From positions 196,214-260,213 of the forward strand of contig NZ_KZ984053.1 in assembly GCF_003569805.1 (NCBI RefSeq): a stretch of DNA of 64,000 nucleotides, given 5' to 3'. This DNA is from Microbacterium halotolerans. GTDB taxonomy: Bacteria; Actinomycetota; Actinomycetes; Actinomycetales; Microbacteriaceae. Numbering within the stretch: position 1 is the first letter of the stretch; each line of letters begins with the position of its first letter. The translations under genes and the position numbers were made by a program. Positions 28,944 to 37,680 of the stretch are shown piece by piece. The notes under the pieces are model-generated. The model was not told the DNA's origin and made no database searches. It saw only the letters and a program-made list of their open reading frames with translations.

Positions 28944-30101
28944 TCAGGACGTGACGACCTGCGCCGTGCCGAGGGCGGCATCCGGTCCCATCTCGTCGGC
29001 GATGCGGTTCGCCTCCTGGATCAGGGTCTCGACGATGTCCGCTTCCGGCACGGTCTTGACGACCTCGCCCTTGACGAAGATCTGGCCCTTGCCGTTTCCG
29101 CTGGCCACGCCGAGGTCGGCGTCACGCGCCTCGCCCGGCCCGTTCACGACGCAGCCCATCACGGCCACGCGCAGCGGCACTGTCATGTCCTTGAGCCCCT
29201 CGGTCACGCTGTCGGCGAGCGAGTACACGTCGACCTGGGCGCGACCGCATGACGGGCAGGAGACGATCTCGAGCGTGCGCTCGCGCAGGTTCAGCGACTG
29301 CAGTATCTGGTGGCCGACCTTGACCTCCTCGGCGGGAGGCGCGGACAGCGAGACCCGGATGGTGTCGCCGATGCCCTCGCTGAGCAGGATGCCGAACGCG
29401 GTCGCCGACTTGATCGTGCCCTGGAACGCCGGCCCGGCCTCGGTGACGCCGAGGTGCAGCGGCCAGTCGCCGCGCTCGGCGAGCAGGCGGTACGCCTTCA
29501 CCATCACGACCGGATCGTTGTGCTTGACCGAGATCTTGAAGTCGTGGAAATCGTGTTCCTCGAACAGACTCGCCTCCCAGACCGCCGACTCGGCGAGCGC
29601 CTCAGGCGTGGCCTTGCCGTACTTCTCCAGCAGCCGCCGGTCGAGCGATCCGGCATTCACACCGATGCGCAGACTGACACCGGCGTCCTTCGCCGCCTTC
29701 GCGATCTCGCCGACGCGGTCGTCGAACTTGCGGATGTTGCCGGGATTGACGCGCACGGCGCCGCAGCCGGCGTCGATCGCCTCGAAGACGTACTTCGGCT
29801 GGAAGTGGATGTCGGCGATGACCGGGATCTGGCTCTTCATCGCGATGATCTTGAGCGCCTCGGCATCCTTGTCGGTCGGGCACGCGACGCGCACGATCTC
29901 ACATCCGGATGCCGTCAGCTCGGCGATCTGCTGCAGCGTCGCGTTGATGTCGTGCGTCTTGGTCGTGGTCATCGACTGCACCGAGACGGGCGCATCGCCG
30001 CCGACCTTCACCTTGCCCACATTGATCTGCCGCGACGTACGGCGCGGCGCGAGGACGTTCGGTGCGGAGGGCATTCCGAGGTTCACAGCTGGCACACCCA
30101 C
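28944..30101 (-). CDS. ispG: (E)-4-hydroxy-3-methylbut-2-enyl diphosphate synthase
   Basis: Iron-sulfur enzyme of the MEP isoprenoid pathway, converting MEcPP to HMBPP; needs flavodoxin or ferredoxin. The 385-residue protein shows [47 protein letters not shown] and the cluster cysteines in [11 protein letters not shown] and [14 protein letters not shown]. The start is GTG 30101, nine bases after AGGAG; an internal GTG at 30095 is an alternative. It belongs with dxr (same pathway) and rseP; the ancestral order dxr-rseP-ispG is kept, but a divergently oriented anthranilate-synthase-like gene now lies between rseP and ispG. Confidence 0.97.
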   Translation of the reverse strand: MGVPAVNLGMPSAPNVLAPRRTSRQINVGKVKVGGDAPVSVQSMTTTKTHDINATLQQIAELTASGCEIVRVACPTDKDAEALKIIAMKSQIPVIADIHFQPKYVFEAIDAGCGAVRVNPGNIRKFDDRVGEIAKAAKDAGVSLRIGVNAGSLDRRLLEKYGKATPEALAESAVWEASLFEEHDFHDFKISVKHNDPVVMVKAYRLLAERGDWPLHLGVTEAGPAFQGTIKSATAFGILLSEGIGDTIRVSLSAPPAEEVKVGHQILQSLNLRERTLEIVSCPSCGRAQVDVYSLADSVTEGLKDMTVPLRVAVMGCVVNGPGEARDADLGVASGNGKGQIFVKGEVVKTVPEADIVETLIQEANRIADEMGPDAALGTAQVVTS

Positions 30102-30139
30102 AGCCTACGACTCCTGGGTGCAGGAAGGCTGTCAGCGGT

Positions 30140-30196
30140 TCAGATGACGACGATCACCCTTTCTGCGCCTTCGGAGGAGCACTTCCTGTCATCTGA
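30140..30196. repeat. Spaced inverted repeat in the ispG/synthase divergent region
   Basis: TCAGATGAC (30140-30148) and GTCATCTGA (30188-30196), perfect 9-base arms 39 bases apart, lying just upstream of the promoter of the PhzE-type gene. Could be paired half-sites for a regulator. Confidence 0.35.
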
Positions 30197-30219
30197 GGAC
30201 CGCACGGGAGGTCGGCGGT

Positions 30220-30249
30220 TTGGCAGGCGACGGTCCGCGCGTATAGGTT
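30220..30249 (+). promoter_or_regulatory. Promoter of the trp-leader/synthase transcript
   Basis: TTGGCA (30220-30225), 18 bases, TAGGTT (30244-30249). Initiation near 30256 would put the leader peptide start about 12 bases into the transcript. Confidence 0.5.
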
Positions 30250-30267
30250 GACAGCGTGCACGCGACG

Positions 30268-30291
30268 ATGAACCAGTGGTGGCTCGCCTGA
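30268..30291 (+). CDS. trpL: trp leader peptide
   Basis: A seven-residue open frame, MNQWWLA, with two adjacent tryptophan codons and a TGA stop, followed at once by alternative RNA hairpins and then the fused synthase gene. This is the classic design of ribosome-mediated trp attenuation, known in enterobacteria and described for Streptomyces and Corynebacterium. Ribosomes stalled at the Trp codons when charged tRNA-Trp is scarce would favour the antiterminator. There is no strong ribosome site upstream of its ATG. Confidence 0.75.
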   Translation: MNQWWLA

Positions 30292-30343
30292 CGGCGGCCG
30301 ACTTCGCGAGCACGAAAACGACCGCCCCGCTCCGGCGGTCGTT
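30282..30343 (+). promoter_or_regulatory. Tryptophan attenuator (four pairing segments)
   Basis: Segment 1 GCTCGC (30282-30287, over the last leader codons) pairs with segment 2 GCGAGC (30306-30311). Segment 2 also holds GGCGG (30293-30297), which pairs with CCGCC (30322-30326) as antiterminator. Segments 3 and 4, AACGACCGCC (30317-30326) and GGCGGTCGTT (30334-30343), form a perfect 10-bp terminator stem. No U-run follows segment 4, as often in high-GC actinobacteria. Confidence 0.7.
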
Positions 30344-30387
30344 CTGCGACAGGCGCCCGCCAGAGGATTCGAAGAAGTGAGTTCCCC

Positions 30388-32313
30388 ATGGCTGCTGACG
30401 ACACCGCCGAGACGATTCTTCGCCTTGCCGCTGACCCTGACTCCTCGTTCGCACTGATCGCGCGCGGCGGCGACGGTCCGGCGACGCACGTCGAGGTGCT
30501 CACCGGCGACACCGTCGACGTCGACCTCCTTGCGGAGATCCCACTCACCGATGCGGCGGGAACCGCCCGCGAGGTGCTCGCGCTGGTGCCGTACCAGCAG
30601 GTGCGCGAGCGCGGCTTCGAGGCAGAGCCCGAGGACACTCCCCTGCGCTGCCTCGTCGTCGACGAGCACACCCGTGTGCCGGTCGGCGACGTGCTCGCCG
30701 CGCTGCCGAGCGCGACCGTCCCGCTGACGGACGCGGGCTTCGATGTCGCGGACGAGGACTACGCGTCCATCGTGCGCCGGGTGATCTCCGACGAGATCGG
30801 CCGAGGCGAGGGCGCCAACTTCGTGATCCGCCGCGACTACGTCGCGCAGATCGACGCGGACGAGCGCACGGCGATGCTCACATGGTTCCGCGCGCTGCTG
30901 GAGCACGAGCGCGGCGCCTACTGGACGTTCGCGATCGCCGCGGGCGACCGGATCCTGGTCGGCGCGAGCCCCGAGGCGCACGTCGTCGCGGATTCGCTCG
31001 GCGACGGCTCGTCGACGGTGACGATGAATCCGATCTCCGGCACCTTCCGCCATCCGGACGGCGGCGCGACCATCGAAACGCTCTCCGCCTTCCTCACCGA
31101 CGCCAAGGAGACCGAGGAGCTCTTCATGGTCGTCGACGAGGAGCTCAAGATGATGAGCGCCGTGTGCTCGGACGGCGGCCGGATCACCGGGCCGCACCTG
31201 AAGGAGATGTCGCGGCTCACGCACACCGAGTACATGCTGCGCGGCACGAGCCGGATGGACCCCCGCGGCATCCTGCGCGAGACCATGTTCGCTCCGACGG
31301 TGACCGGCTCTCCGATGCAGAACGCCTGCACCGTCATCCGGCGCCACGAGACGACCCCGCGCGGGTACTATTCCGGCGTGGCGGCGCTGTTCACCCCGGA
31401 CGGCTCCGGCGGCCACGGCCTCGACGCCCCCATTCTGATCAGAACGGCCCACCTCGACCGTGGCAGGCTCCGTGTGCCGGTCGGCGCCACGCTCGTGCGC
31501 CATTCCGACCCCTACGGCGAGGTCAGCGAGACGCACGGCAAGGCCGCGGGAGTGCTCGGGGCGATCGGTGCCGTTCCCCGCGCAACGCGGGTCGCGGACC
31601 CCGACCAGCCGGTGACCGGCCCTGCGCCGACCCCGAAGCGGCTCGGTGACGACCCGCACATCGCCGGGCTGCTGGCATCGCGCAATGCGCGCCTCGCCCC
31701 GTTCTGGCTCGAGGAGCAGAGCGACGACGACGGCCCGTTCAGCGGTCGCAGTGCGATCGTCGTCGATGCCGAGGACCGCTTCACCACGATGCTCACCCAC
31801 CAGCTGGGCCATCTCGGCCTCGACGCGCGCATCGTGCACTGGTCACAGGTGACGGATGCCGAGATCGACGCCGCCGAACTGCTCGTCGCCGGCCCCGGCC
31901 CCGGCGACCCGCGCGACGAGGCGAATCCGCGCATCGCCCGGATGCGCGACGTGGTCGCCCGTCGCATCGACGCGGGCAAGCCGCTGGTATCGGTCTGCCT
32001 GAGCCACCAGGTGCTCGCCGACCTCCTCGGCATCGATCTGGCTCCCTTGGCGCAGCCGCATCAGGGCGTGCAGAAGACCGTCGATGTCTTCGGCGAGCGC
32101 GCCTCAATCGGCTTCTACAACACATTCACCGCGCGGGTGGAGCCAGGCACCGCCAGGATCGGCGCCGTCGAGATCGCCGCAGACCCCGCCACGGGCGACG
32201 TCTACGCTCTGCGCGGCCCGAAGCTGGCCGGCGTCCAGGGCCACCTCGAGTCGATCCTCTCCCGAGACGGCATGACGACCCTCCGCCGCCTCGTCACCCA
32301 CGCCCTGGCGTAG
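30388..32313 (+). CDS. Fused anthranilate synthase / PhzE-type aminodeoxyisochorismate synthase
   Basis: A 641-residue fusion. Residues 1-420 are a chorismate-using domain of the TrpE/PhzE type (VIRRDYVAQI, MNPISGTFRHPDGG, KETEELFMVVDEELKMM, FAPTVTGSPMQNAC, RGYYSGVAAL). Residues about 450-641 are a class I glutamine amidotransferase with GPGPGDPRD, nucleophile CLSHQVLADL and the His/Glu pair in VQGHLESI. PHQGVQKTVDVFGE and GFYNTFTAR are PhzE-like. By sequence it resembles the phenazine enzyme, yet no other phz gene is present, and it sits behind a trp leader peptide and attenuator. I therefore infer that it makes anthranilate for tryptophan synthesis or a Trp-linked product. It is oriented opposite to its ispG and rseP neighbours. 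Confidence 0.9.
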   Translation: MAADDTAETILRLAADPDSSFALIARGGDGPATHVEVLTGDTVDVDLLAEIPLTDAAGTAREVLALVPYQQVRERGFEAEPEDTPLRCLVVDEHTRVPVGDVLAALPSATVPLTDAGFDVADEDYASIVRRVISDEIGRGEGANFVIRRDYVAQIDADERTAMLTWFRALLEHERGAYWTFAIAAGDRILVGASPEAHVVADSLGDGSSTVTMNPISGTFRHPDGGATIETLSAFLTDAKETEELFMVVDEELKMMSAVCSDGGRITGPHLKEMSRLTHTEYMLRGTSRMDPRGILRETMFAPTVTGSPMQNACTVIRRHETTPRGYYSGVAALFTPDGSGGHGLDAPILIRTAHLDRGRLRVPVGATLVRHSDPYGEVSETHGKAAGVLGAIGAVPRATRVADPDQPVTGPAPTPKRLGDDPHIAGLLASRNARLAPFWLEEQSDDDGPFSGRSAIVVDAEDRFTTMLTHQLGHLGLDARIVHWSQVTDAEIDAAELLVAGPGPGDPRDEANPRIARMRDVVARRIDAGKPLVSVCLSHQVLADLLGIDLAPLAQPHQGVQKTVDVFGERASIGFYNTFTARVEPGTARIGAVEIAADPATGDVYALRGPKLAGVQGHLESILSRDGMTTLRRLVTHALA

Positions 32314-32340
32314 CCGTCCGTCGACCACGGCAGCACGATT

Positions 32341-32398
32341 CTTCATTTCTGGCACATCTCCGGGTGGGCAGCCCACCGGAGATGTGCCAGAAATGAAG
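32341..32398. terminator. Very long bidirectional hairpin between the synthase gene and rseP
   Basis: Perfect 23-bp stem (32341-32363 with 32376-32398) and a 12-base loop that can pair further, between convergent genes. Confidence 0.75.
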
Positions 32399-32423
32399 AG
32401 ATAGCCCGGGTATGCGAGCGCGA

Positions 32424-33704
32424 CTACAGCGTCACGGGATTGAAGATGTCTGCCGCGAACAGCACGGCGCTCATTCCGATCATCAGCACCACGACGACGA
32501 GGGTCAGCGGCACCAGGCGCGAGGCGTCGGCGGGCCTCGGCCTCGGCCTGCGGCGCAGCTTAGCCCAGCCGCGCTTGATCGCGTCCCACAGCGCCACGAC
32601 GATATGGCCGCCGTCGAGCGGGAGAAGCGGGAGCATGTTGAACGCGAACAGCGCGATGTTCACGGAGCCGACCAGCTGGATCATCGCCACCGTCCTGTCG
32701 AGGATCGGCGCTTCGGTCGAGGCGACCTCGCCGGCGAGCCGACCGACGCCGATCACGCTGATCGGCCCGTTCGGGTCGCGTTCCTGGCCGGTGAACATGT
32801 CGACGCCGGTCTGCCAGATGCGCTGCGGCAGCTGCGAGATGATCCCGGCGACGGCTCCCATCTGCCCGAACACCTGCTGCGTTCCGACCCACGCGGGCTG
32901 ACGCACGCGCTCCTGCGTCGGGCCGAACCCGGCGAATCCGACCTCGTCGGTGACGAGCTCGCCGTCGGCGTCGACGTACTGATTGGTGGCCAGCACCGGG
33001 GTCATGGTGAGCGTCTCTTCGGCACCGTCGCGCTCGACGACCACGGAGATCGTGTCGTTCGGATGCGCCCTGATGATCTCGGACGCCGCCTGGAAGTCGC
33101 TCACCGCGGTGCCGTCGACCGCCACGATGGTGTCGCCCGGCATCAGCCCGGCCGCGGCCGCCGGTGACGCAGGGTCGTCGGTGGCGCACTCCGTCTTGTC
33201 CGTGCCCGCAGGCAGCACGCACTGCGACACGCTCGCCACGGTGGACGTGTTCTGCGGAATGCCGATGCCGCTGACGACGACGGTGAACAGCACGATGGCG
33301 ATGACGAGGTTCATCACGGGGCCGCCGAGCATGATGATCACGCGCTTCCACGTCGGCAGCGCCGAGAAGGTGCGTGAATCGTCGACGCCCTCGCGCGTCT
33401 CCTCGTTGGCGTCCTGCGCATCCTGCACGAGCGTCTTGAAGACGCCCCTGGCAGGCTTGCCGTCACCCGACGGGTACATGCCCGCCATCGAGATGTAGCC
33501 GCCGATCGGCAGCCACTTGACGCCGTACTCCGTCTCGCCCACGCGCTTGGACCACACCGTCGGCCCCATGCCGACCATGTACTGTCCGACGCGCACGCCG
33601 AACTTCTTCGCCGGCACGAGATGCCCGATCTCATGCAGCGCGATCGAGACGCCGAGGCCCAGAACGACCACGACGACGCCGACGATGAAGGCGAGAACGG
33701 TCAT
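32424..33704 (-). CDS. rseP: RseP-type site-2 intramembrane zinc metalloprotease
   Basis: Cleaves membrane-bound anti-sigma factors or other regulators within the bilayer. The 426-residue protein has the zinc motif HEIGH near residue 23 in helix 1, GQYMVGMGPTVWSKRVGETEYGVKWLPIGGYISMAGM region typical of the family start, a single PDZ domain (about 170-260, GLMPGDTIVAVDGTAV) and the second zinc-ligand motif NMLPLLPLDGGHI near 355. About four membrane helices. ATG 33704 (MTVLAFIVGV) follows a TGAGG ribosome site that overlaps the stop of the preceding Mur ligase gene seven bases upstream, so both are co-transcribed. Its usual neighbours dxr and ispG are both close. Confidence 0.95.
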   Translation of the reverse strand: MTVLAFIVGVVVVVLGLGVSIALHEIGHLVPAKKFGVRVGQYMVGMGPTVWSKRVGETEYGVKWLPIGGYISMAGMYPSGDGKPARGVFKTLVQDAQDANEETREGVDDSRTFSALPTWKRVIIMLGGPVMNLVIAIVLFTVVVSGIGIPQNTSTVASVSQCVLPAGTDKTECATDDPASPAAAAGLMPGDTIVAVDGTAVSDFQAASEIIRAHPNDTISVVVERDGAEETLTMTPVLATNQYVDADGELVTDEVGFAGFGPTQERVRQPAWVGTQQVFGQMGAVAGIISQLPQRIWQTGVDMFTGQERDPNGPISVIGVGRLAGEVASTEAPILDRTVAMIQLVGSVNIALFAFNMLPLLPLDGGHIVVALWDAIKRGWAKLRRRPRPRPADASRLVPLTLVVVVLMIGMSAVLFAADIFNPVTL

Positions 33705-33711
33705 AGCTGCC

Positions 33712-35322
33712 TCAGTCGCCGTAGGGGTTGGTCCAGGTGCGCTCGCCTGCGGGCCATCCGGCCTCGACGAGCGCGCGTCGGGAGAGCTCGCGGGCCGAGT
33801 ACGCCCACTGCGTGCCCTCGATGTCGCGATAGTTCTGGTGACCGGGCCCTGCCCACAGGATCGCGTCGCCGGCGCCGACCAACGAGACGGCCTTGACGAT
33901 CGCGGCCTCGGGCGGCGACACCTCGTGCACCTCATGGTCGGGGTCGACCTCGTGCGCTGCTTCCATCAGGACCTTCCGGATGGACTGGGCGTTCTCGAAG
34001 CGCGGATGGTGATCGGTGATGACCGTCACGTCGCTTCCCTCTACGGCCGTGCGCGACATATCGAACCGCTTGGTGGTGTCGCGGTCGCCGTCCGCACCGA
34101 ACAGCATCAGCACGCGCCCCGGCGTGACGCGCCGCACCGCGGCGAGCGTCTTCTCGAACGCGTCAGGCGTGTGCCCGAAGTCGACGTAGACCGCTGGCCC
34201 CTCCGGACCCGACACGAGCTGCGTGCGGCCGGGCACCCACGCCCTGATCTCTCCTGCGAGCGCCTCCGAGATGCGCTCCCAGTCGAAGCCCGCCTCGTGC
34301 ATCATCACGATGCCGAGCCCTGCGTTCGCCGCCATGTGCGCGCCGATCACGGGCACGGTGGTCGCCAGGGTCCTGCCGTCGGGCCCGGTGAGCTGGAAGC
34401 CGGTGCCGCTCTGCGCCTCGAAGGTGACCTCGACCGTCCAGTCGGCGCGCTCGAAGGCGTCATCGGCGGCGATGCCGCGCGTCGCGATCGTGGTGACCGG
34501 AATGTCCGCCTCATCCGCGATGCGGCCGCCGAGCACGGAGTCGAGCGAGACGACGGCGCGGCGGCTGCGCGCCGAGGAGAACAGCGGCGCCTTCGCTCGG
34601 TAGTAGGTCTCCATGTCGCCGTAGTCGTCGAAGTGCTCGTGGGTGAGATTGGTGAACCCCATCACGTCCCACTTCACGCCCTCGACGCGGCGACGGGTGA
34701 CGGCCTGGGCGCTGACCTCGACCGCGAACGCCTCGACCTCGCGCTCGCGCATCCTGGCGATCATGGCGTGGAACTCGCTCGCCTCCGGGCTGGTGAGCCC
34801 GGCGACCACGCGCTCGCCGGCGACGACCCGCTCGGCGGAGGTCGAGGCGCCTGCCACGACACCGAGCTGGGTCAGCATGCCCTCCAGCAGGTGCGTCGTG
34901 CTGGTCTTGCCGTTGGTGCCCGTCGTGCCCAGCAGCAGCGGGATGTCGTCGTCCGGCGCCGTGCGGTACACGGCCATGGCTGCGTCGCCGAGAGCGCCGC
35001 GGGGGTCGTCGACCACGATGATCGGCAGGCCCGCGCCGCGGGCGATCTCCGCGCCCGCGGCGTCGGTGAGGACGGCGGCCGCCCCGTTCTCGGCAGCAGC
35101 GGCGGCGAATTCGGCGCCGTGGCGGTTCAGGCCCCTGATGCCCACGAACAGATCGCCCGCAGCCAGGTCGCTCGATGAGACGGAGACTCCCGTCACCTCT
35201 GCGTCCGCTCCCGACGCGGTGCCGCCGATACGGGCGGCGAGCTCGGACAGTCGGATCGGGGCGGGCCGTGACGGACGCAGCATCACGGGCGGCGTACGGC
35301 GGATTCGGGGCGTGACAATCAC
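33712..35322 (-). CDS. Mur ligase family protein, MurE-like
   Basis: A 536-residue ATP-dependent amide ligase of the MurE type (UDP-MurNAc-tripeptide ligase). N-terminal UMP-binding domain with GVSVSSSDLAAGDLFVGIRG, central ATPase domain with the P-loop GTTGTNGKTSTTHLLEG, FTNLTHEHFDDYGDMETY, and C-terminal domain with VDFGHTPDAFEKTL, FGADGDRDTTKR and ITDHHPRFENAQSI. The residues in place of the DNPR motif (DHHPRF) are unusual, so the amino acid added cannot be assumed. The position between dxr and rseP, outside a division-wall cluster, suggests a second copy besides the normal murE. Start uncertain: GTG 35322 or ATG 35283. Confidence 0.88.
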   Translation of the reverse strand: MIVTPRIRRTPPVMLRPSRPAPIRLSELAARIGGTASGADAEVTGVSVSSSDLAAGDLFVGIRGLNRHGAEFAAAAAENGAAAVLTDAAGAEIARGAGLPIIVVDDPRGALGDAAMAVYRTAPDDDIPLLLGTTGTNGKTSTTHLLEGMLTQLGVVAGASTSAERVVAGERVVAGLTSPEASEFHAMIARMREREVEAFAVEVSAQAVTRRRVEGVKWDVMGFTNLTHEHFDDYGDMETYYRAKAPLFSSARSRRAVVSLDSVLGGRIADEADIPVTTIATRGIAADDAFERADWTVEVTFEAQSGTGFQLTGPDGRTLATTVPVIGAHMAANAGLGIVMMHEAGFDWERISEALAGEIRAWVPGRTQLVSGPEGPAVYVDFGHTPDAFEKTLAAVRRVTPGRVLMLFGADGDRDTTKRFDMSRTAVEGSDVTVITDHHPRFENAQSIRKVLMEAAHEVDPDHEVHEVSPPEAAIVKAVSLVGAGDAILWAGPGHQNYRDIEGTQWAYSARELSRRALVEAGWPAGERTWTNPYGD

Positions 35323-35390
35323 GCCGTCTATCGTCGCACGCCCACACGAGGGAACCGCTGAGTGCGCGCGAGCGAGCTCCCCACCGCATC

Positions 35391-35428
35391 GAAGCGATAA
35401 CAGGGTACTAGTACCCTTTTATCGCTTC
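35391..35428. terminator. AT-rich hairpin between dxr and the Mur ligase gene
   Basis: GAAGCGATAA (35391-35400) pairs with TTATCGCTTC (35419-35428); inside, GGGTAC pairs with GTACCC. One internal mismatch. It probably terminates dxr transcription, so the Mur ligase gene needs its own promoter. Confidence 0.6.
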
Positions 35429-35474
35429 AGAGCGCACCGGAGCACCGGCACGCGAGACTCAGGACGCCGGCAGA

Positions 35475-36554
35475 TCAGCCGGCGATGGCGCGATCGGCCT
35501 CTGCGCGGGCCCAGGACTCCGCCGCGGCGAGCGTGTCGAGCGTCAGCTCGGCGGGGGCCGAATGGGCCTCGACGACGCGCGCAACTGTGTCGACGATGCC
35601 CAGAAAGCTCAGCCGACCCTGATGGAACGCGTCGACCGCCTGCTCGTTGGCCGCGTTGAACACGCACGGGTAGGTCGCTCCTTCGTCTCCGACGCGCTTC
35701 GCTAGCGCCACTGCGGGGAAGGCCGCTTCGTCGAGGGGTTCGAAGGTCCAGCTCGCCGCCGTCGCCCAGTCGATCGGGACGCCGACGCCGGGCACCCGTG
35801 CGGGCCACGCCATGCCGAGCGCGATCGGCAGCCGCATGTCGGGAGGCGACGCCTGCGCGATGGTGGATCCATCGACGAACTCGACCATGGAGTGCACGAT
35901 CGACTGCGGATGCACGGCGACGTCGATCTTCGCCAGCGGCACGTCGAACAGCAGGTGCGCCTCGATCACCTCGAGACCCTTGTTCACCAGGGTGGCGGAG
36001 TTCGTCGTGATCACGCGGCCCATGTCCCACGTCGGGTGGTTCAGCGCGTCAGCCGGGGTGACGGAGGTGAGTTCGTCGCGGCTCCGACCTCGGAAGGGGC
36101 CGCCGGATGCCGTCACGACGAGCCTGCGCACCTCATCCGGAGCACCCGCCCGCAGCGCCTGAGCGATCGCGGAGTGCTCGGAGTCGACGGGAACGATCTG
36201 GCCTGGCGCCGCCGCCTGCTTCACGAGCGGCCCGCCCACGATCAGCGACTCCTTGTTCGCCAGCGCCAGCGTGCGGCCCGCTTCGAGCGCCGCCATCGTC
36301 GGGCCGAGCCCCACGGAGCCCGTGATGCCGTTGAGCACCACGTCCGCCTCGACGTCCCGCACCAGCTGCGCGGCAGCCTGCGCGCCGAGCGCGGTGTGTG
36401 CGACGCCGAACCGGTCCGCCTGCTCGCGCAGCATCGCCGCGTTGCTTCCCGCTGCGAGGCCGGCGATCTCGAACCGGTCGGGGCTGTTCCGGATGACGTC
36501 GAGCGCCTGGGTGCCGATCGAACCGGTGGATCCTAGGATCAGGATGCGCCGCAT
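35475..36554 (-). CDS. dxr: 1-deoxy-D-xylulose 5-phosphate reductoisomerase
   Basis: Second enzyme of the MEP isoprenoid pathway: converts DXP to MEP with NADPH and a divalent metal. The 359-residue protein shows the nucleotide-binding [24 protein letters not shown], metal-binding [43 protein letters not shown] and [12 protein letters not shown]. Same strand as rseP and ispG downstream; the third gene of the pathway cluster, ispG, is 5.4 kb away. It lies six bases after the FKBP isomerase gene's stop reading direction, so the lipoprotein isomerase gene downstream-to-upstream order is FKBP then dxr on the minus strand. Confidence 0.97.
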   Translation of the reverse strand: MRRILILGSTGSIGTQALDVIRNSPDRFEIAGLAAGSNAAMLREQADRFGVAHTALGAQAAAQLVRDVEADVVLNGITGSVGLGPTMAALEAGRTLALANKESLIVGGPLVKQAAAPGQIVPVDSEHSAIAQALRAGAPDEVRRLVVTASGGPFRGRSRDELTSVTPADALNHPTWDMGRVITTNSATLVNKGLEVIEAHLLFDVPLAKIDVAVHPQSIVHSMVEFVDGSTIAQASPPDMRLPIALGMAWPARVPGVGVPIDWATAASWTFEPLDEAAFPAVALAKRVGDEGATYPCVFNAANEQAVDAFHQGRLSFLGIVDTVARVVEAHSAPAELTLDTLAAAESWARAEADRAIAG

Positions 36555-36560
36555 GGCCGT

Positions 36561-37541
36561 CTACTCGGCTGCTGGCGTCGCCGGGTGGAACACATCGACG
36601 ATGTCTACGACGAAGACGAGGTCCTCATCGTAGAGCTCGTGGTCTTCGCCGCCATCCTGGTGGTACCCCTCCTCCTTCGGGATCACGGCCACCACCTGGG
36701 AGCCGACCGTCTGGCCGACGAGCGCCTTCTGGAAGCCCTCGACCACTCCGGTGGTCGGGAAGGTCGAGAGCGCGTCGCGACTCCAGCTGGAGTCGAACTC
36801 CTCGCCGTCGCTCGCCTTGACGCCCTTGTACTGCACGTACACGCTGTCGCCGTCCAGGACCTCCGCGCCGTCGCCGAGCTTCATGGTCTCGACCTGCGTC
36901 GTCTCCGGGATCTCCATGCCGTCGGGGATCTCGATGCTCGGCTCGCCGTCATCGGCGAGGGTGACCGCGGGCATGCCGTCGACCGGCTCCTGGTCCTCAC
37001 CCCATGCCGCCTTCTCGGGCGTGCTCAGCACATCGACGACCTGCACCTGAGCCGACGTCTCCTGGCCGGACTCATCGGTCGACGCCGGATACACGGTCAC
37101 GATGCGCGTGCCGACGGTCGCGCATCCGAAGACCTGGCCGAGCACCGTCGACGCCGAGATCTGCTGCGGCTGCACCTCGCCGTCCTCGTAGCCTGCCTGA
37201 CCGACCTGCTCCCCCGTCTCCGCGTCGTACGCCGTGATCGCGTAGGAGAAGAAGTCGCCCTCCGCAAGCTGCGTGCCCTCACCCTCCGTCACGACCGCGC
37301 GCTCGAAGTCGGCGGGGTCGAGCGGCTCGGCGAGATCGAGGCTCTCCGGCACATCGTCTCCCGCCTCACCCGAGACGTCGAGCGATTCGACGTCGCTGCC
37401 GCTCGCACCGGCGGCGGCGCAGAGCGGGTTGTCGTTCGTTCCCTCGCCGTCCGGGTCGGAGTCGGCTTCGCCGGAGCAGCCCGCGAGGGCGAGGGCGGCG
37501 ATCGCCGCGGTGGACATCAGTGCAATCGATCGAATACGCAC
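36561..37541 (-). CDS. FKBP-type peptidyl-prolyl isomerase lipoprotein
   Basis: A 326-residue extracellular lipoprotein. Signal peptide RIRSIALMSTAAIAALALAG with lipobox LAGC (cysteine near residue 22), an acidic linker, then two FKBP-related halves. The C-terminal half is a recognisable FKBP domain (about 225-315: GDSVYVQYKGVKASDGEEFD, TGVVEGFQKALVGQTVGSQV, VVAVIPKEEGY). The N-terminal half (about 80-190) looks like a degenerate copy. It likely helps fold exported proteins. The start is GTG 37541 with GAGG upstream; the longer open frame is not a signal peptide. It ends six bases before dxr begins, so the two are probably co-transcribed. Confidence 0.92.
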   Translation of the reverse strand: MRIRSIALMSTAAIAALALAGCSGEADSDPDGEGTNDNPLCAAAGASGSDVESLDVSGEAGDDVPESLDLAEPLDPADFERAVVTEGEGTQLAEGDFFSYAITAYDAETGEQVGQAGYEDGEVQPQQISASTVLGQVFGCATVGTRIVTVYPASTDESGQETSAQVQVVDVLSTPEKAAWGEDQEPVDGMPAVTLADDGEPSIEIPDGMEIPETTQVETMKLGDGAEVLDGDSVYVQYKGVKASDGEEFDSSWSRDALSTFPTTGVVEGFQKALVGQTVGSQVVAVIPKEEGYHQDGGEDHELYDEDLVFVVDIVDVFHPATPAAE

Positions 37542-37668
37542 GGAGAACCTCGTTCGTTGGGGGACAGTCCATCTTTGCGCACGAATCCATGCGCTCGCTG
37601 ACATCCGGCGTCACGACGCACTGATGACCACGGGCGTCACGCATGCCGCGGCCAGCATAGGCCCGCAT

Positions 37669-37674
37669 TAGGCT
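37669..37674 (+). promoter_or_regulatory. -10 box of plsC, probable leaderless start
   Basis: TAGGCTGGAGGGATG: TAGGCT six bases before the plsC ATG, matching deoC, truB and mutY. The GGAGGG is an equally good ribosome site but would lie directly against the ATG. Confidence 0.5.
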
Positions 37675-37680
37675 GGAGGG

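Noticed and set aside
30248..30253. TTGACA as a consensus -35 box before the PhzE-type gene
   Set aside because: No -10 box lies 16-18 bases downstream, and it would start transcription inside the leader peptide; TTGGCA/TAGGTT fits better.
30388..32313. Phenazine biosynthesis locus
   Set aside because: PhzE-like sequence alone; no phzA/B, C, D, F or G gene is nearby and the gene is under trp attenuation.
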